Shown: positions 41,158 through 52,763, counted from the first letter of the stretch. The stretch: DNA of 64,000 nt from Candidatus Palibaumannia cicadellinicola (GCF_000754265.1 NZ_CP008985.1:372001-436000), one strand, 5' to 3'. Program-made: numbers and translations. The notes: generated by a model not told the origin, from the letters alone.

Positions 41158-41628
41158 ATGCCAATTATAATTATGCGGCATGGTGATGCTATTATTAAAG
41201 CAGTTAATGACATAGAAAGATCAATAACTGATAGAGGTCGCGATCAGTCACGTCTAATTGCACGCTATCTAAGTGACAGGGTAATCAACATTGAACTGGT
41301 GCTCGTTAGCCCTTATTTGCGTGCTCGACAAACGCTAGATGTTTTACGTGAGCATCTAGTATTACCGTTAGCACAAGAAGAAGTCATGCAGGAGTTGATC
41401 CCAAGCGGTAATGCGCAACTAATATGTAGTTATCTTAAAGCACTACACAAAAAAGGGGTTAGTAACGTGCTTGTTATTTCTCATTTGCCGCTTGTGAGTT
41501 ATTTAGTATCGTATTTATGTCCAACAGAATACCCGTTGATATTAGCAACGTCTGCAGTAGCCTGCATCGAACTTGATACGATCACTAACAGTGGTACCAT
41601 GAGTTGGCAAATGCAACCAGCATCATAA
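41158..41628 (+). CDS. sixA: Phosphohistidine phosphatase SixA
   Basis: SixA belongs to the histidine phosphatase superfamily and in E. coli removes phosphate from ArcB and the nitrogen phosphotransferase NPr. It has 156 residues (E. coli 161). The catalytic RHG motif is at 7-9 with His8 nucleophile, and the second catalytic His is His109 in VLVISHLPLV. Also present is LVSPYLRARQTL with two arginines of the phosphate pocket. In E. coli sixA lies beside fadJ, which is absent here. Its substrates in this organism cannot be told from the window. Confidence 0.95.
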   Translation: MPIIIMRHGDAIIKAVNDIERSITDRGRDQSRLIARYLSDRVINIELVLVSPYLRARQTLDVLREHLVLPLAQEEVMQELIPSGNAQLICSYLKALHKKGVSNVLVISHLPLVSYLVSYLCPTEYPLILATSAVACIELDTITNSGTMSWQMQPAS

Positions 41629-41681
41629 CATGAGATATTAATTCGATAATCACTCATCGTAAGTAAACAAAACTAGCTTTT

Positions 41682-42644
41682 ATGAATATTAGGACATATA
41701 CAAGAGAAATCTTGAACGAATTGTTAGCAAATGAAGCAGTAGCTGAAATGCATACGATACAAGATATGTGGCGTTGGACCGTCAGTAGATTTAATGCGGC
41801 CAAAATTTTTTATGGTCACGGTACTGATAATCCCTGGGACGAGGCTTTACGACTAATATTGCCGAGCTTATTACTACCATTAGATTTTCCTCTGGAGATG
41901 TATCGCACGCGCCTAACTTCTCGCGAACGTACTATGATAGCTAAACTAGTTATGCGACGCGTTAATGATCATATCCCGGTACCTTATCTAACGAATAAAG
42001 CCTGGTTCTGTGATTTAGAATTTTATGTCGATGAGCGTGTGCTGATTCCACGATCACCTATTAGTGAACTGATCACAGATAATTTTCGTAACTTACTTCC
42101 TCAGCCACCATCACATATTCTTGATATGTGTACAGGTAGCGGATGTATTGCCATAGCTAGTGCTTACCTTTATCCAGAGGCAAAAGTTGATGCGGTAGAT
42201 ATTTCTAACGATGTGCTTACTGTAACTAAATATAATATTCAGGAACATGGCTTGAAGCACCATGTTTCTCCTATCTGCTCCGATTTATTTCGTGAATTAT
42301 CTCCGCTATGTTATGATTTAATCGTTACTAATCCTCCTTATGTAGATGAAGAAAGTATGAATAATCTACCATTGGAGTTTCATGCAGAACCTGTTCTAGG
42401 TCTTGCGGCAGGACACGACGGATTGAAACTAATACGTCGTATCCTGGCTTGTGCGCCTGATTATCTAAGCGCAGAAGGCATTCTTATCTGTGAAGTAGGT
42501 AATAGTATGATGTCTCTAATAAAGCAGTACCAGGAAATTCCTTTCCGTTGGCTAGAATTACTAAATGGAGGTCAAGGTATTTTCATGTTAAACCGTCAGC
42601 AACTCATTGAGTGTAGAGATATCTTCAAACTTTACCGTGATTAA
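41682..42644 (+). CDS. prmB: Ribosomal protein L3 glutamine methyltransferase PrmB
   Basis: PrmB uses S-adenosylmethionine to N5-methylate Gln150 of L3. It has 320 residues (E. coli 310). The SAM motif [11 protein letters not shown] is at about 147-157, and the glutamine-binding NPPY is at 217-220. Its target Gln150 is conserved in rplC of the same window. The neighbour aroC follows after 12 bp, as in E. coli. PrmC is its paralogue, but similarity to PrmB is stronger from the N-terminus ([16 protein letters not shown]...) and from the prmB-aroC context. Confidence 0.96.
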   Translation: MNIRTYTREILNELLANEAVAEMHTIQDMWRWTVSRFNAAKIFYGHGTDNPWDEALRLILPSLLLPLDFPLEMYRTRLTSRERTMIAKLVMRRVNDHIPVPYLTNKAWFCDLEFYVDERVLIPRSPISELITDNFRNLLPQPPSHILDMCTGSGCIAIASAYLYPEAKVDAVDISNDVLTVTKYNIQEHGLKHHVSPICSDLFRELSPLCYDLIVTNPPYVDEESMNNLPLEFHAEPVLGLAAGHDGLKLIRRILACAPDYLSAEGILICEVGNSMMSLIKQYQEIPFRWLELLNGGQGIFMLNRQQLIECRDIFKLYRD

Positions 42645-42656
42645 GTGGTATGAATA

Positions 42657-43733
42657 ATGGCCGGAAATAGTATTGGAAATTTATTTCGCGTCACTACTTT
42701 CGGTGAATCTCACGGTAGGGCGTTAGGCGGTATTATTGATGGCGTTCCTCCGGGAATGATATTAAGCGAAGATGATTTACAGCACGATCTAGACAGACGA
42801 AGGCCTGGTACATCGAGTTATGTCACGCCACGGCGTGAGCCAGATGAAGTACGTATACTATCTGGTGTATTCAAAGGCGTGACTACCGGTACCAGTATAG
42901 GCCTGTTAATTCAAAATCAAGATCAACGTTCAGAAGATTATGATGGTCTTAAGAATATTTACCGTCCTGGACATGCTGATTACAGCTACGAGCAAAAATA
43001 TGGCCTACGAGATTATCGGGGAGGAGGCAGATCATCAGCACGTGAAACTGTGATACGTGTTGTAGCTGGAGCGATCGCTAAAAAATACTTAGGGTATCAG
43101 TACGGAGTTAAAGTCCGAGGATTTATAGCGCAAATAGGGCATATCAAATGTGAACTAAAAGATTGGCACCAAGTTGAGCAAAATCATTTTTTCTGTCCTG
43201 ATATTGATTGTCTTGAAGCACTAGATGCACTAATGCAGAATTTAAAACAATGTGGTGACTCTATTGGTGCCAAAGTTACAATAGTAGCTGAAAATATTCC
43301 TGCTGGTTTGGGTGAACCAGTATTTGATCGTCTTGATGCCGATTTAGCCCATGCTTTAATGAGTATAAACGCAGTCAAAGGGGTAGAAATCGGAGATGGT
43401 TTTGCGGTCATCAATAAACGAGGGCACGAAAATCGTGATGAAATCACTTCTCAAGGGTTTCAGAGTAACCATGCTGGTGGAATTTTAGGTGGTATTAGTA
43501 GTGGTCAGCCAGTGATAGCTCATATTGCACTGAAACCAACTTCTAGCATTATGAAACCTTGTAGTACCATCACTCGCCACGGTGAAGTAGTAGAAATAGT
43601 TCTTGACGGCAGGCATGATATCTGTGTTGGCATACGTGCGGTACCTATCGCTGAAGCAATGACTGCAATTGTGCTAATGGATCACTTTTTACGTCAGCGT
43701 GCACAGTGCGGAGATTATCTACTAAAAAAATAA
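42657..43733 (+). CDS. aroC: Chorismate synthase
   Basis: AroC converts EPSP to chorismate, the last shared step for aromatic amino acids, folate and ubiquinone. It has 358 residues (E. coli 361) and starts [20 protein letters not shown]. The FMN and substrate motifs [27 protein letters not shown] and GGISSGQP are intact, so the enzyme should work. It sits 12 bp after prmB and upstream of fabB. E. coli genes mepA and yfcA, which follow aroC there, are missing. Reduced FMN is needed as cofactor. Confidence 0.98.
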   Translation: MAGNSIGNLFRVTTFGESHGRALGGIIDGVPPGMILSEDDLQHDLDRRRPGTSSYVTPRREPDEVRILSGVFKGVTTGTSIGLLIQNQDQRSEDYDGLKNIYRPGHADYSYEQKYGLRDYRGGGRSSARETVIRVVAGAIAKKYLGYQYGVKVRGFIAQIGHIKCELKDWHQVEQNHFFCPDIDCLEALDALMQNLKQCGDSIGAKVTIVAENIPAGLGEPVFDRLDADLAHALMSINAVKGVEIGDGFAVINKRGHENRDEITSQGFQSNHAGGILGGISSGQPVIAHIALKPTSSIMKPCSTITRHGEVVEIVLDGRHDICVGIRAVPIAEAMTAIVLMDHFLRQRAQCGDYLLKK

Positions 43734-43802
43734 CCACTGCTTCTATAATTCTATAAACTAAAGTACATGATAAAATCCTAAATATGTTACAAGAGGTATT
43801 AC

Positions 43803-45014
43803 ATGAAACGTGCTGTGATTACCGGTCTAGGGATATTATCAAGTATTGGTGATAATAAAAAAGAAGTCCTAGCATCTTTGCAACAAGGTCGTTCGGGAAT
43901 TAGTTTTTCCCAAGAATTGAAAGATTCAGGTATGCGTAGCCATGTCTGGGGCCATGTTAAAACAGATATTACTGGGCTTATTGATCGCAAAATTGCACGC
44001 TTTATGAGTGATGCTTCTATTTATGCCTTTTTATCCATGGAGCAGGCCATTGCTGATTCTAAACTCACGCCAGATATGATTTCCAACGATCGTACTGGTC
44101 TTATCGTTGGCTCAGGTGGTGGCTCACCACGTAATCAGGTTACTGGTACTAATGCTATGCGTACTCGCGGGCTACGGGGTGTCGGTCCTTATATGGTGAC
44201 TAAAGCTATGGCATCCGGAGTCTCAGCATGTCTAGCAACACCATTTAAAATTCGAGGTGTAAACTACTCTATTAGTTCTGCATGCTCTACTTCGGCACAC
44301 TGTATTGGTAATGCATTAGAACTTATTCAGTTAGATAAACAAGATCTAGTGTTTGCTGGAGGGGGTGAAGAACTATGCTGGGAGATGGCTTGCGAGTTTG
44401 ATGCCATGGGAGCGCTCTCTACCCGTTATAATGCTACGCCGGATAAAGCATCTCGTACCTATGATATTAATCGCGATGGTTTTGTAATTGCAGGGGGAGG
44501 AGGTATTGTTGTAGTAGAAGAATTAGAACATGCACTAATGCGAGATGCCCATATTTATGGTGAGCTCATTGGTTATGGTGCTACATCAGATGGTGTTGAC
44601 ATGGTAGTACCATCTGGTGAAGGTGCTATTCGTTGCATGCAAATGGCATTAAAAAATGTTGATACGTTTGTTGATTACCTCAATGTACATGGTACCTCAA
44701 CCCCAGTAGGCGATGTAAAAGAACTGTGGGCTATTCGTGAAACCTTCGGTAACAAACATCCAGCATTGTCATCTACCAAAGCAATGACCGGACATTCCTT
44801 AGGTGCTGCAGGAGTACATGAAGTAATTTTTACTTTACTCATGATGGAACATAATTTTATTGCACCTAGCATTAATATAGATCAGATAGACCCTAAAGCT
44901 GAAGGTATGAATGTCATTACTGAAACCATTCAGCGTAAACTGACTACAGTTATGAGCAATAGTTTTGGTTTTGGCGGTACTAACGCTACATTAGTCATGC
45001 GTAGATATCAGTAA
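43803..45014 (+). CDS. fabB: 3-oxoacyl-ACP synthase I
   Basis: FabB elongates fatty acids by condensing acyl groups with malonyl-ACP and, in E. coli, is needed for unsaturated fatty acids. It has 403 residues (E. coli 406). The Cys-His-His triad is complete: Cys161 in [10 protein letters not shown], His296 in [11 protein letters not shown] and His331 in [12 protein letters not shown]. The start is preceded by AAGAGG. With accD it places fatty-acid synthesis in this genome. Of KAS I and II, FabB is supported by sequence, gene position before pdxB and length. Confidence 0.98.
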   Translation: MKRAVITGLGILSSIGDNKKEVLASLQQGRSGISFSQELKDSGMRSHVWGHVKTDITGLIDRKIARFMSDASIYAFLSMEQAIADSKLTPDMISNDRTGLIVGSGGGSPRNQVTGTNAMRTRGLRGVGPYMVTKAMASGVSACLATPFKIRGVNYSISSACSTSAHCIGNALELIQLDKQDLVFAGGGEELCWEMACEFDAMGALSTRYNATPDKASRTYDINRDGFVIAGGGGIVVVEELEHALMRDAHIYGELIGYGATSDGVDMVVPSGEGAIRCMQMALKNVDTFVDYLNVHGTSTPVGDVKELWAIRETFGNKHPALSSTKAMTGHSLGAAGVHEVIFTLLMMEHNFIAPSINIDQIDPKAEGMNVITETIQRKLTTVMSNSFGFGGTNATLVMRRYQ

Positions 45015-45113
45015 GTTGTGTTCCAACCAGCAAACGTTTAATGCTTCTATTCAAAATCCAGTCTAGTGTTCGGTTAAAATTCACAAGAGAAGAATCTGGT
45101 ACCGGAGCATAAT

Positions 45114-46244
45114 GTGAAAATATTGGTTGATGAAAATATACCTTACGCTCAAGCGCTATTCAGCCGCCTAGGCGAAGTACAAATAGTAAATGGACGAGAG
45201 ATAACAGCATTAAATATTTTAGCGGCCGACGCACTGATAGTGCGTTCGGTTACTCGTGTTGATCAATCCTTATTAGACGGTAGCCTAGTACAATTCGTAG
45301 GTACCGCTACTGCTGGAATTGATCATGTTGATAAGGATTGGTTAGAGCAAGTAGGTATTAGATTCTCTTCTGCTCCTGGGTGCAATGCTATTGCAGTTGT
45401 AGAGTATGTATTCTCAGCTCTATTATGGTTAGCACAGCGTGATGGTTTCGACCTCCGGGATAAAACAGTCGGCATCATTGGTGTAGGTCATGTGGGTCGC
45501 CTATTGCACCAGCGTCTTTATACGTTGGGTGTACGAACATTATTATGTGATCCACCACAAGCTGATGCTGGAGTCATAGATGACTGGCAATCTATGGAAA
45601 AGCTAGTTGCTGAAGCAGACGTGCTGACCTTACATACCCCACTGACCTACCATGGACCGCATACTACCTGGCATCTCGTTAACGAAGATTTGCTATCAGC
45701 GTTACCTTCAGCTAAACGTATATTAATTAATACTTGCCGGGGTGCAGTAGTAGATAACCTGGCGCTCCTACGGGCTTTAGAAGGTGGTAAGTTACTTAGT
45801 ATTGTACTCGATGTATGGGATCCAGAGCCAGACTTACTTTTACCACTATTAGCCCGCGTAGATATAGGCACTGCGCATATCGCAGGTTATAGCTTAGAAG
45901 GTAAAGTACGTGGTACTCTTCAAATTTTTAATGCCTACAGTACGTTTTTAGGTATTAGTGAACAGCTAAATCTCTCAACTATTTTACCGGCGCCGATAGT
46001 AGAACGAGTTCGTTGGCGCGGCGCGATTGATGAAGACGCACTGCGTAGATTAGCGCATTTAGTGTATGATTTGCGGCGTGACGACATGCTTTTACGTCGT
46101 ACTATTCATTTACCTCGGGGATTTGACCAATTAAGAAAAAGTTATTTTGAACGTCGGGAGTGGTCATCGCTATACGTTGATACTGATAATAGCACTAGTG
46201 CAGATAAGCTGATTAAGCTTGGTTTTCATGCCCTTACTAATTAA
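45114..46244 (+). CDS. pdxB: Erythronate-4-phosphate dehydrogenase
   Basis: PdxB oxidises 4-phosphoerythronate in the DXP-independent pyridoxal 5'-phosphate pathway. It has 376 residues (E. coli 378) and a GTG start that begins [16 protein letters not shown]. The NAD-binding motif [12 protein letters not shown] lies at about 121-132. The catalytic residues of the D-2-hydroxyacid dehydrogenase family are seen in [11 protein letters not shown] (Arg) and [12 protein letters not shown] (His). The C-terminal PdxB-specific domain is kept. It is followed by truA; E. coli usg between them has been lost. Confidence 0.97.
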   Translation: MKILVDENIPYAQALFSRLGEVQIVNGREITALNILAADALIVRSVTRVDQSLLDGSLVQFVGTATAGIDHVDKDWLEQVGIRFSSAPGCNAIAVVEYVFSALLWLAQRDGFDLRDKTVGIIGVGHVGRLLHQRLYTLGVRTLLCDPPQADAGVIDDWQSMEKLVAEADVLTLHTPLTYHGPHTTWHLVNEDLLSALPSAKRILINTCRGAVVDNLALLRALEGGKLLSIVLDVWDPEPDLLLPLLARVDIGTAHIAGYSLEGKVRGTLQIFNAYSTFLGISEQLNLSTILPAPIVERVRWRGAIDEDALRRLAHLVYDLRRDDMLLRRTIHLPRGFDQLRKSYFERREWSSLYVDTDNSTSADKLIKLGFHALTN

Positions 46245-46338
46245 CAATACTACAGATTGTTTTAACCTAATAAATAAAGCAAACTAAAACCAAGGATATG
46301 TACTAAAGCTTCTTACTAGACTAGAGACTAAAAATCAC

Positions 46339-47142
46339 GTGACTAATAACGGCAACATAAAGCTAGCATTAGGCATAGCATACGATGGTAGTGCTTATTA
46401 TGGCTGGCAGCGACAGCCAAAAGTGCCTAGTGTACAGGCTTGCCTAGAACAAGCACTATCGCGAATTGCCAACGAGTCAGTTTCGGTATGCTGTGCCGGT
46501 CGTACTGATGCCGGTGTACATGCAACCGGACAAGTGGTTCATTTTGAAACCTATGCACGTCGAACTAACATTGCTTGGACGTTAGGAGTTAACACAAATT
46601 TACCGACTAGTATTGCAGTACGCTGGGTCATGCAGGTTCAAAAAGATTTTCATGCACGTTTTAGCGCAACCGCACGTTGTTATCGCTATATTATTTATAA
46701 CCATCGGCTGCGCCCAGCAATACTTAGCAACGGACTAACTCATTACTGCCAACCACTAGATGCAGGTAAAATGGAGCGTGCAGGCCAATGCTTGCTAGGT
46801 GAAAATGATTTCACTTCTTTTCGTGCACTACAATGTCAGTATCGTACTCCTTGGCGTAATTTGCACAAGTTGAGAGTAATACGTAAAGGACCATATATTT
46901 TAGTAGATATCACAGCCAATGCGTTTCTTTATCATATGGTTCGTAATATTGTTGGTAGTTTAATAGAAGTAGGATGTGGCCACAAACCTGAAAGTTGGAT
47001 TGCAGATCTTTTATTTTTGAAAGATCGTTCCTTAGCCGGTGTTACCGCTTGTGCCAAAGGACTTTACTTAGTTGATGTAGACTATCCGTCGCATTTTGCA
47101 CTACCGTCGTTACCTATAGAACAGGTTTTTCTAACCGAGTAA
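46339..47142 (+). CDS. truA: tRNA pseudouridine(38-40) synthase
   Basis: TruA makes pseudouridine at positions 38-40 of the anticodon stem of many tRNAs. It has 267 residues (E. coli 270) and a GTG start. The catalytic Asp57 is in [18 protein letters not shown], and [14 protein letters not shown] and [12 protein letters not shown] are conserved. The N-terminus [17 protein letters not shown] aligns with [20 protein letters not shown]. It lies between pdxB and accD; E. coli dedA after truA is missing (142-bp spacer). Confidence 0.97.
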   Translation: MTNNGNIKLALGIAYDGSAYYGWQRQPKVPSVQACLEQALSRIANESVSVCCAGRTDAGVHATGQVVHFETYARRTNIAWTLGVNTNLPTSIAVRWVMQVQKDFHARFSATARCYRYIIYNHRLRPAILSNGLTHYCQPLDAGKMERAGQCLLGENDFTSFRALQCQYRTPWRNLHKLRVIRKGPYILVDITANAFLYHMVRNIVGSLIEVGCGHKPESWIADLLFLKDRSLAGVTACAKGLYLVDVDYPSHFALPSLPIEQVFLTE

Positions 47143-47284
47143 TCAATATATTTAGACCCTATTCTGAGAGAATGATCAATTCTATTAGAGTATAATCAAA
47201 TCTATAATCGTAGGTTATGGATGACACAATATGACTATTATAATAAAAAAGTACTTACAAGCGGATAAAAACTAGGTTTTTTCA

Positions 47285-48151
47285 ATGAGCTGGATTGAAC
47301 GTATTATCAATAAAAGCACTATTACTCCTACACGAAAAGTCAATATTCCCGAAGGAATATGGACCAAATGTGATAACTGTAGCCAAGTGTTATATCGTGC
47401 GGAATTAGAACGTAATTTAGAGGTGTGTCTTAAGTGTGACCATCATATGCGTATAACAGCGCGGGTACGCCTACATGCTTTTTTAGATAAAAACAGCGAG
47501 TATGAACTAGGAAGTGAACTGGAGCCGAAAGATCTCTTGAAATTTAGAGATTCTAAGAAATATAAAGATCGCTTGATAGCAGCACAAAAAGCCACTAATG
47601 AAAAAGATGCACTCGTAGTTATGAAAGGGACATTATATAGTATGCCAATTATTGCAGCTTCTTTTGAATTTGCTTTTATTGGTGGCTCTATGTCTTCTGT
47701 AGTCGGGACACGTTTTGTACGTGCAGTAGAAGAGGCTTTATTAGATAAATGTCCGTTGGTGTGCTTCTCAGCTAGTGGTGGTGCTCGTATGCAAGAAGCT
47801 CTCATGTCGCTAATGCAAATGGCGAAAACTAGTGCTGCGCTAGCTAGGCTACGTGATCGGCGTTTACCTTATATATCGGTGCTCACCGATCCAACTATGG
47901 GTGGTGTTTCCGCGAGCTTAGCAATGCTCGGTGATTTAAATATCGCTGAGCCAAAAGCACTAATTGGTTTTGCTGGTCCGCGAGTCATTGAACAGACAGT
48001 ACGTGAAAAATTACCTAATGGTTTTCAACGTAGTGAATTTTTACTAAAAAAAGGTGCTATTGATATGATTGTGCGTAGACTAGACATGCGCTGGCGTGTC
48101 GCTAGCTTGCTTGCTAAATTAACCCACTGTGAGCCACCACAATCAAAATAG
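47285..48151 (+). CDS. accD: Acetyl-CoA carboxylase carboxyltransferase beta subunit
   Basis: AccD together with AccA moves CO2 from biotin to acetyl-CoA, making malonyl-CoA. It has 288 residues (E. coli 304), shorter at the C-terminal end. The N-terminal zinc ribbon is complete with Cys29, Cys32, Cys48 and Cys51. The crotonase-like carboxyltransferase core follows, with [34 protein letters not shown] and [11 protein letters not shown]. It lies two bases before the folC frame, as in E. coli, and is likely co-transcribed with folC, dedD and cvpA. Confidence 0.97.
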   Translation: MSWIERIINKSTITPTRKVNIPEGIWTKCDNCSQVLYRAELERNLEVCLKCDHHMRITARVRLHAFLDKNSEYELGSELEPKDLLKFRDSKKYKDRLIAAQKATNEKDALVVMKGTLYSMPIIAASFEFAFIGGSMSSVVGTRFVRAVEEALLDKCPLVCFSASGGARMQEALMSLMQMAKTSAALARLRDRRLPYISVLTDPTMGGVSASLAMLGDLNIAEPKALIGFAGPRVIEQTVREKLPNGFQRSEFLLKKGAIDMIVRRLDMRWRVASLLAKLTHCEPPQSK

Positions 48152-48174
48152 AATTGAATTCTACTAGGCAGCAA

Positions 48175-49458
48175 ATGAATAAGCATATAAAAAATATTAC
48201 GATTCCTCAAGAACAATCGCCACTTGAGGTATGGCTTTATTATCTTGAAAATTTGCACGCAAAGCCTATAGATTTAGGCCTAGATCGGATACACCATGTA
48301 GCAAAAAACTTAGACCTATTGCAACCAGCACCGCTGGTAATAACAGTTGGAGGCACTAACGGTAAAGGTACAACCTGCCGGCTATTAGAAGTTATTCTAT
48401 TATCTTATGGTCTACAAGTAGGTGTTTTTAGTTCACCCCATCTTTTACACTATACTGAACGAGTACGCATCAACGGAAATGAACTAGCAGAAACAACCCA
48501 CAGTGAAGCCATGGCGGTCGTAGAAATGGGGCGCGATAATACCTCTTTGAGTTATTTTGAATTCAGTACGCTCTCTGCATTACAGCTCTTCCGCCAAGCG
48601 ATGTTGGATGTCGTGATCCTTGAGGTTGGACTCGGTGGTCGATTAGATGCCACTAATATCGTTGACGCCGATATTGCTGTAATCACTAGTATTGCCCTAG
48701 ATCATACAAACTGGCTAGGTTTAGATCGCGCCAGCATTGCACGCGAAAAAGCTGGAATCATGCGTTATGGTAAACCAGTAATTGTTGGCGAGTCCGAACG
48801 ACCGATTACCCTAGATACCGCCGCTGCTAACTGCTGTGCTAAGTTATTTGCCCGTAATAGAGATTGGGGATTTCGGGTAGAAGAATCTTGCTGGCATTGG
48901 TGGGAACGAGACAGCGAGTTACAAAGACTGCCGTTACCTGCGATTCCACTAGATAATGCTGCTACAGCACTAGCAGCAGTACACCGTCTACCCTTTTTAG
49001 TACGTGAAGATTATATTCGTGAAGGTTTACGCGATGCAATGCTACCTGGACGCTTTCAGATTATCCGCCAGCAACCACTGGTGATTTTAGATGTAGCACA
49101 TAATCCACATGCAGCAAATTATCTAGCGCGCCAACTAGATGCACTGCTGCATCTGCACCGACCACAGATTAGAAAAATTCGTGCGGTTGTCGGCATGCTA
49201 ACTCATAAAGATATTCCCGGTACGCTAACTTGTCTACGCGATAAAGTAGCGGTATGGTATTGCGCAACACTAAAAGATCCGTATGCAGCTAGCGCAGAAC
49301 AACTGGCGACATGGCTTGATAGTGATGCGCAAAAGTTTAAGGATGTCATTAGCGCTTGGCGACAGGTTATGTTAGATGCCGCTCCAGAAGACTGTGTGCT
49401 AGTTTTCGGTTCATTTTATACCGTAGCCTCAGTTATGAGAGATCATCAATATGGATAG
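48175..49458 (+). CDS. folC: Dihydrofolate/folylpolyglutamate synthase
   Basis: FolC attaches glutamate to dihydropteroate and folates. I choose the ATG at 48175 (MNKHIKNITIPQ) with AGG six bases upstream over the TTG at 48154; it gives 427 residues (E. coli 422). The ATP-binding P-loop VGGTNGKGTTCR is at about 55-66, followed by FSSPHLLHYTERVRING, EVGLGGRLDATNIVD, and LPGRFQI...DVAHNPHA. It lies directly after accD, and its end overlaps dedD by eight bases. Confidence 0.96.
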   Translation: MNKHIKNITIPQEQSPLEVWLYYLENLHAKPIDLGLDRIHHVAKNLDLLQPAPLVITVGGTNGKGTTCRLLEVILLSYGLQVGVFSSPHLLHYTERVRINGNELAETTHSEAMAVVEMGRDNTSLSYFEFSTLSALQLFRQAMLDVVILEVGLGGRLDATNIVDADIAVITSIALDHTNWLGLDRASIAREKAGIMRYGKPVIVGESERPITLDTAAANCCAKLFARNRDWGFRVEESCWHWWERDSELQRLPLPAIPLDNAATALAAVHRLPFLVREDYIREGLRDAMLPGRFQIIRQQPLVILDVAHNPHAANYLARQLDALLHLHRPQIRKIRAVVGMLTHKDIPGTLTCLRDKVAVWYCATLKDPYAASAEQLATWLDSDAQKFKDVISAWRQVMLDAAPEDCVLVFGSFYTVASVMRDHQYG

Positions 49459-49981
49459 TCAGTTTAATAAACGTCTAGCTGGGACCATTATCACTGTTGC
49501 CTTAGGAATAATTTTTCTACCTAGCCTGCTCAACGGTCATAAAAATAATATTCATGATGAATTTATTGCGATTCCACTTGCCCCCCAACTTAATAAGAAT
49601 AAGCGAGATATTTCATTTCTAGCTAATCAGCAGTTACTTAATAATCCACAAGAAAAAACTATAGCCAGTTCACAACAAAGTAAATCAATTGCTCGACCTG
49701 AGCATAATCTATTTTCTCAGCCTCAAGCCTGGGTAGTACAGCTAGGAGCTTTTCAAAACGCTACTAAGGTGTCGGAAATTGTCGCTCAGCTACGACTGTC
49801 TGGATACACAGTATATACGTCACCTTCTACGCCGGTACAAGGAAAAATTACACGCATTTTGGTCGGTCCGGATGCTTCAAAAGAGAAGTTACAACGTTTT
49901 ATAAAAGAGTTGAATCAGTTAAGTGGTCTTAATGGTCAGTTATATCCCTATATAACTAGGGTCTCTACTAAGCAGCAATAA
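49451..49981 (+). CDS. dedD: Cell division protein DedD (SPOR domain)
   Basis: DedD is a bitopic membrane protein whose C-terminal SPOR domain binds septal peptidoglycan lacking stem peptides. It has 176 residues (E. coli 220), with a shorter middle section. One membrane segment lies at about 9-27 (LAGTIITVALGIIFLPSLL). The SPOR domain covers about 97-174, including AWVVQLGAFQNATKVSEIVAQ and VGPDASKEKLQ. Its start overlaps folC by eight bases. With FtsK it is one of the two division-related genes in this window. Confidence 0.94.
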   Translation: MDSQFNKRLAGTIITVALGIIFLPSLLNGHKNNIHDEFIAIPLAPQLNKNKRDISFLANQQLLNNPQEKTIASSQQSKSIARPEHNLFSQPQAWVVQLGAFQNATKVSEIVAQLRLSGYTVYTSPSTPVQGKITRILVGPDASKEKLQRFIKELNQLSGLNGQLYPYITRVSTKQQ

Positions 49982-50021
49982 AGTCGGTAGTCGTATAAAT
50001 TAAAATGAAATGGATGCGCGC

Positions 50022-50501
50022 ATGAGCTGGATAGATTATGTTATTTTAGGCATTGTAATGTTTTCTGCCATGGTAAGTCTTATTCGTGGTTTGATTCGAG
50101 AAGTATTGTCTTTAATTACTTTTGCTTGTGCTTTATTTATATCCTGGAACTATTATAAAACAATCGCTATTTACTTTACTAGATTTGAAGAACAGATTGT
50201 TCGGAATGGTATTGCTATTGTCCTACTTTTTATGGCTACTTTAATTATTGGGCAGATAGTCAATAGCATAGTTAGCTCACTGGTAGAGCGAACAGGCCTG
50301 TCCGGCACTGACCGTGTGTTAGGTATATGTTTTGGCTTGTTGCGAGGCATACTGATTGTTTCAGCAGTGCTGTTGTTTCTCGACACGTTCACCGATTTTC
50401 CTCATAGTCAAGATTGGCAACAGTCCCAGCTGATACCGCAATTCCGCGGTATTATTCAATTATTTTTACGCTCTCTGCAAAAAAATTATAGTTTTTTTTA
50501 A
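50022..50501 (+). CDS. cvpA: Membrane protein CvpA
   Basis: CvpA is a small inner-membrane protein, in E. coli first linked to colicin V production and later to envelope homeostasis and bile tolerance; its molecular role is not settled. I choose the start at 50022 (MSWIDYVILG), which fits the family, although an ATG at 50010 adds four residues. It has 159 residues (E. coli 162) with four hydrophobic segments and keeps VRNGIAIVLLFMATLI and ERTGLSGTDRVLGICFGLLRG. It lies just upstream of purF, as in E. coli, where the two form a PurR-regulated operon; I did not find a convincing PurR box. Confidence 0.94.
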   Translation: MSWIDYVILGIVMFSAMVSLIRGLIREVLSLITFACALFISWNYYKTIAIYFTRFEEQIVRNGIAIVLLFMATLIIGQIVNSIVSSLVERTGLSGTDRVLGICFGLLRGILIVSAVLLFLDTFTDFPHSQDWQQSQLIPQFRGIIQLFLRSLQKNYSFF

Positions 50502-50551
50502 TTTTGTAGAAGGAATAATTTTCCTATTAATGCTGATGAGGAAATAAAAAT

Positions 50552-52069
50552 ATGTGCGGTATTGTTGGGATAGCCGGTGTGATGCCGGTTAACCAGTCTA
50601 TTTATGACGCATTAACGGTATTACAACACCGTGGACAAGATGCAGCAGGCATCGTCACTACAGATGCATTAAACTGTTTTCGTATGCGTAAAGCTAATGG
50701 ATTAGTCAAAGATGTTTTTGATATCCGACACATGCAGCGCCTACAGGGTAACATGGGTATTGGTCATGTCCGTTATCCTACCGCAGGTAGTTCCAGCGCT
50801 TCCGAGGCACAACCATTTTACGTTAATTCTCCCTTCGGGATCACTCTAGCGCACAACGGTAATTTGACTAATGCTCATGAACTACGTAAAAAACTGTTTG
50901 AAAAAGGTAGGCGTCATATTAATACTACCTCAGATTCAGAAATATTGCTTAATCTTTTAGCTACTGAGCTAGATCGTTTTCCTAACTATCCATTAAAAGC
51001 AGATCATATCTTTGCCGCAATAACGGCAATACATCGGCAAATACGTGGAGCTTATGCCTGCGTAGGCATGATTATCGGACATGGCTTATTTGCTTTTCGG
51101 GATCCTAACGGAATCCGACCCCTAGTAATAGGTAAACGTACCCTATTAGATGGTCGCAATGAATATATCGTAGCCTCTGAAAGCGTAGCGCTAGATACCC
51201 TGGGTTTTGAATTACTCCGTGATATTACTTCCGGCGAAGCCGTGTATATTACAGATAAGGGCCAGTTTTTTACTCGACAGTGTGCCGATAATCCACAGCA
51301 ACATCCGTGTCTATTTGAATATGTCTATTTTGCTCGGCCGGATTCTTTCATCGATAAAATTTCTGTCTATAGTGCTAGGGTTCGCATGGGTAAAATTTTA
51401 GGAGAAAAAATTGCCCGCGAGTGGGTTAAGCTAAAAATTGATGTGGTGATTCCTATTCCAGAAACTTCTTGTGATATAGCTCTGGAGATTGCTCGAATTC
51501 TTGATAAACCATATCGTCAAGGATTAGTTAAAAATCGCTATGTCGGCCGCACTTTTATTATGCCTGGTCAACAGAGACGTAGAAAATCTGTACGCCGGAA
51601 ACTCAATGCTAACTGCGCTGAATTCCGCGATAAAAGTGTATTACTAGTAGACGACTCTATTGTGCGTGGTACCACTTCGGAACAAATTATAGAAATGGCG
51701 CGCGAAGCCGGCGCTCGTAATGTATATTTAGCATTAGCAGCTCCAGAAATACGCTTCCCTAATGTTTATGGTCTTGATATGCCTAACGTTAACGAATTAA
51801 TTGCCCATGGACGCGAAATCGATGAAATTAGGCAATTAATTAATGCTGATGCTTTAATTTTCCAAGATTTGTCAGCTTTAGAGCAGGCTGTGCGGGAAGA
51901 TAACCCACATGTCAAAGAATTTGAATCATCGGTGTTCAATGGTATCTATGTTACTTGTGACGTTGATGAGTCTTATCTCAACTCTCTAAAGTTATTACGT
52001 AATGATTCTTATCAAGCATTACACGCTCAAACAGAAGTAGAAAATCTAGAAATATATAATGAAGGTTGA
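50552..52069 (+). CDS. purF: Amidophosphoribosyltransferase
   Basis: PurF transfers ammonia from glutamine to PRPP, the first committed step of purine synthesis. It has 505 residues, as in E. coli. Cys2, the nucleophile of the glutaminase (MCGIVGIAG, no propeptide), is present. The PRPP-binding motif [13 protein letters not shown] lies near residue 370. Blocks such as [11 protein letters not shown] and [12 protein letters not shown] are kept. A GAGGAAAT precedes the start. The rest of the purine pathway is outside the window. Confidence 0.98.
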   Translation: MCGIVGIAGVMPVNQSIYDALTVLQHRGQDAAGIVTTDALNCFRMRKANGLVKDVFDIRHMQRLQGNMGIGHVRYPTAGSSSASEAQPFYVNSPFGITLAHNGNLTNAHELRKKLFEKGRRHINTTSDSEILLNLLATELDRFPNYPLKADHIFAAITAIHRQIRGAYACVGMIIGHGLFAFRDPNGIRPLVIGKRTLLDGRNEYIVASESVALDTLGFELLRDITSGEAVYITDKGQFFTRQCADNPQQHPCLFEYVYFARPDSFIDKISVYSARVRMGKILGEKIAREWVKLKIDVVIPIPETSCDIALEIARILDKPYRQGLVKNRYVGRTFIMPGQQRRRKSVRRKLNANCAEFRDKSVLLVDDSIVRGTTSEQIIEMAREAGARNVYLALAAPEIRFPNVYGLDMPNVNELIAHGREIDEIRQLINADALIFQDLSALEQAVREDNPHVKEFESSVFNGIYVTCDVDESYLNSLKLLRNDSYQALHAQTEVENLEIYNEG

Positions 52070-52152
52070 TTACCATGTTTTTATAATAAAACCAAAGAGT
52101 ACCACGTACCGTACCTAGTTTTTTTATATTCTATTACGGTTGGATATTTTCT

Positions 52153-52728
52153 ATGAAAAAACGTTTAATTGTTGGTATCAGTGGCGCTAGTGGCGTAATT
52201 TATGGCGTACGTTTATTACAGGTGCTTAGTACCTTACCGAATATTGAAATTCATCTAATTTTTAGTCTAGCAGCGTACCAGATACTAACATTAGAAACAG
52301 ATCTTACTTTGTCCGAAGTACATGCACTAGCTGACGTAGTACATGACGCAAGTAATATTGCAGCGAGCATTAGTTCTGGTTCTTTTAAAACAGCCGGTAT
52401 GGTGATTTTACCATGTTCAATCAAAACTCTTTCTGGTATCGTTCATAGTTATAATGACAATTTACTGATCCGTGCCGCAGATGTTGTACTTAAAGAGCGG
52501 CGTAAATTAGTACTATGCATACGGGAAACACCATTGCATATAGGTCATCTACGTCTGATGACTAATGCAGCGGAATTAGGAGCAGTGATTATGCCACCAG
52601 TACCAGCATTTTACCACCGTCCTAGTAAAATCAGCGATATAATCGATCAAACAGTTAATCGTACGCTAGATCAATTGGATCTAAAGTTATCTTATGATCT
52701 CTTTCAACCCTGGCAAGGAGACAGCTAA
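52153..52728 (+). CDS. ubiX: Flavin prenyltransferase UbiX
   Basis: UbiX prenylates FMN to make the cofactor of the ubiquinone decarboxylase UbiD. It has 191 residues (E. coli 189). The flavin-binding GISGASGVIYG lies at about 8-18, and SIKTLSGIVHSYNDNLLIRAADV and ETPLHIGHLRLM are conserved. It follows purF, as in E. coli. A ubiquinone branch fits the complex I genes that lie just downstream on the opposite strand. Confidence 0.96.
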   Translation: MKKRLIVGISGASGVIYGVRLLQVLSTLPNIEIHLIFSLAAYQILTLETDLTLSEVHALADVVHDASNIAASISSGSFKTAGMVILPCSIKTLSGIVHSYNDNLLIRAADVVLKERRKLVLCIRETPLHIGHLRLMTNAAELGAVIMPPVPAFYHRPSKISDIIDQTVNRTLDQLDLKLSYDLFQPWQGDS

Positions 52729-52763
52729 CTAAAAATTACACATACATGATTCCTAACTTTATA

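Noticed and set aside
47443-47805. Minus-strand frame of 120 codons
   Set aside because: Antisense to the accD core, without recognisable family features or a ribosome site.
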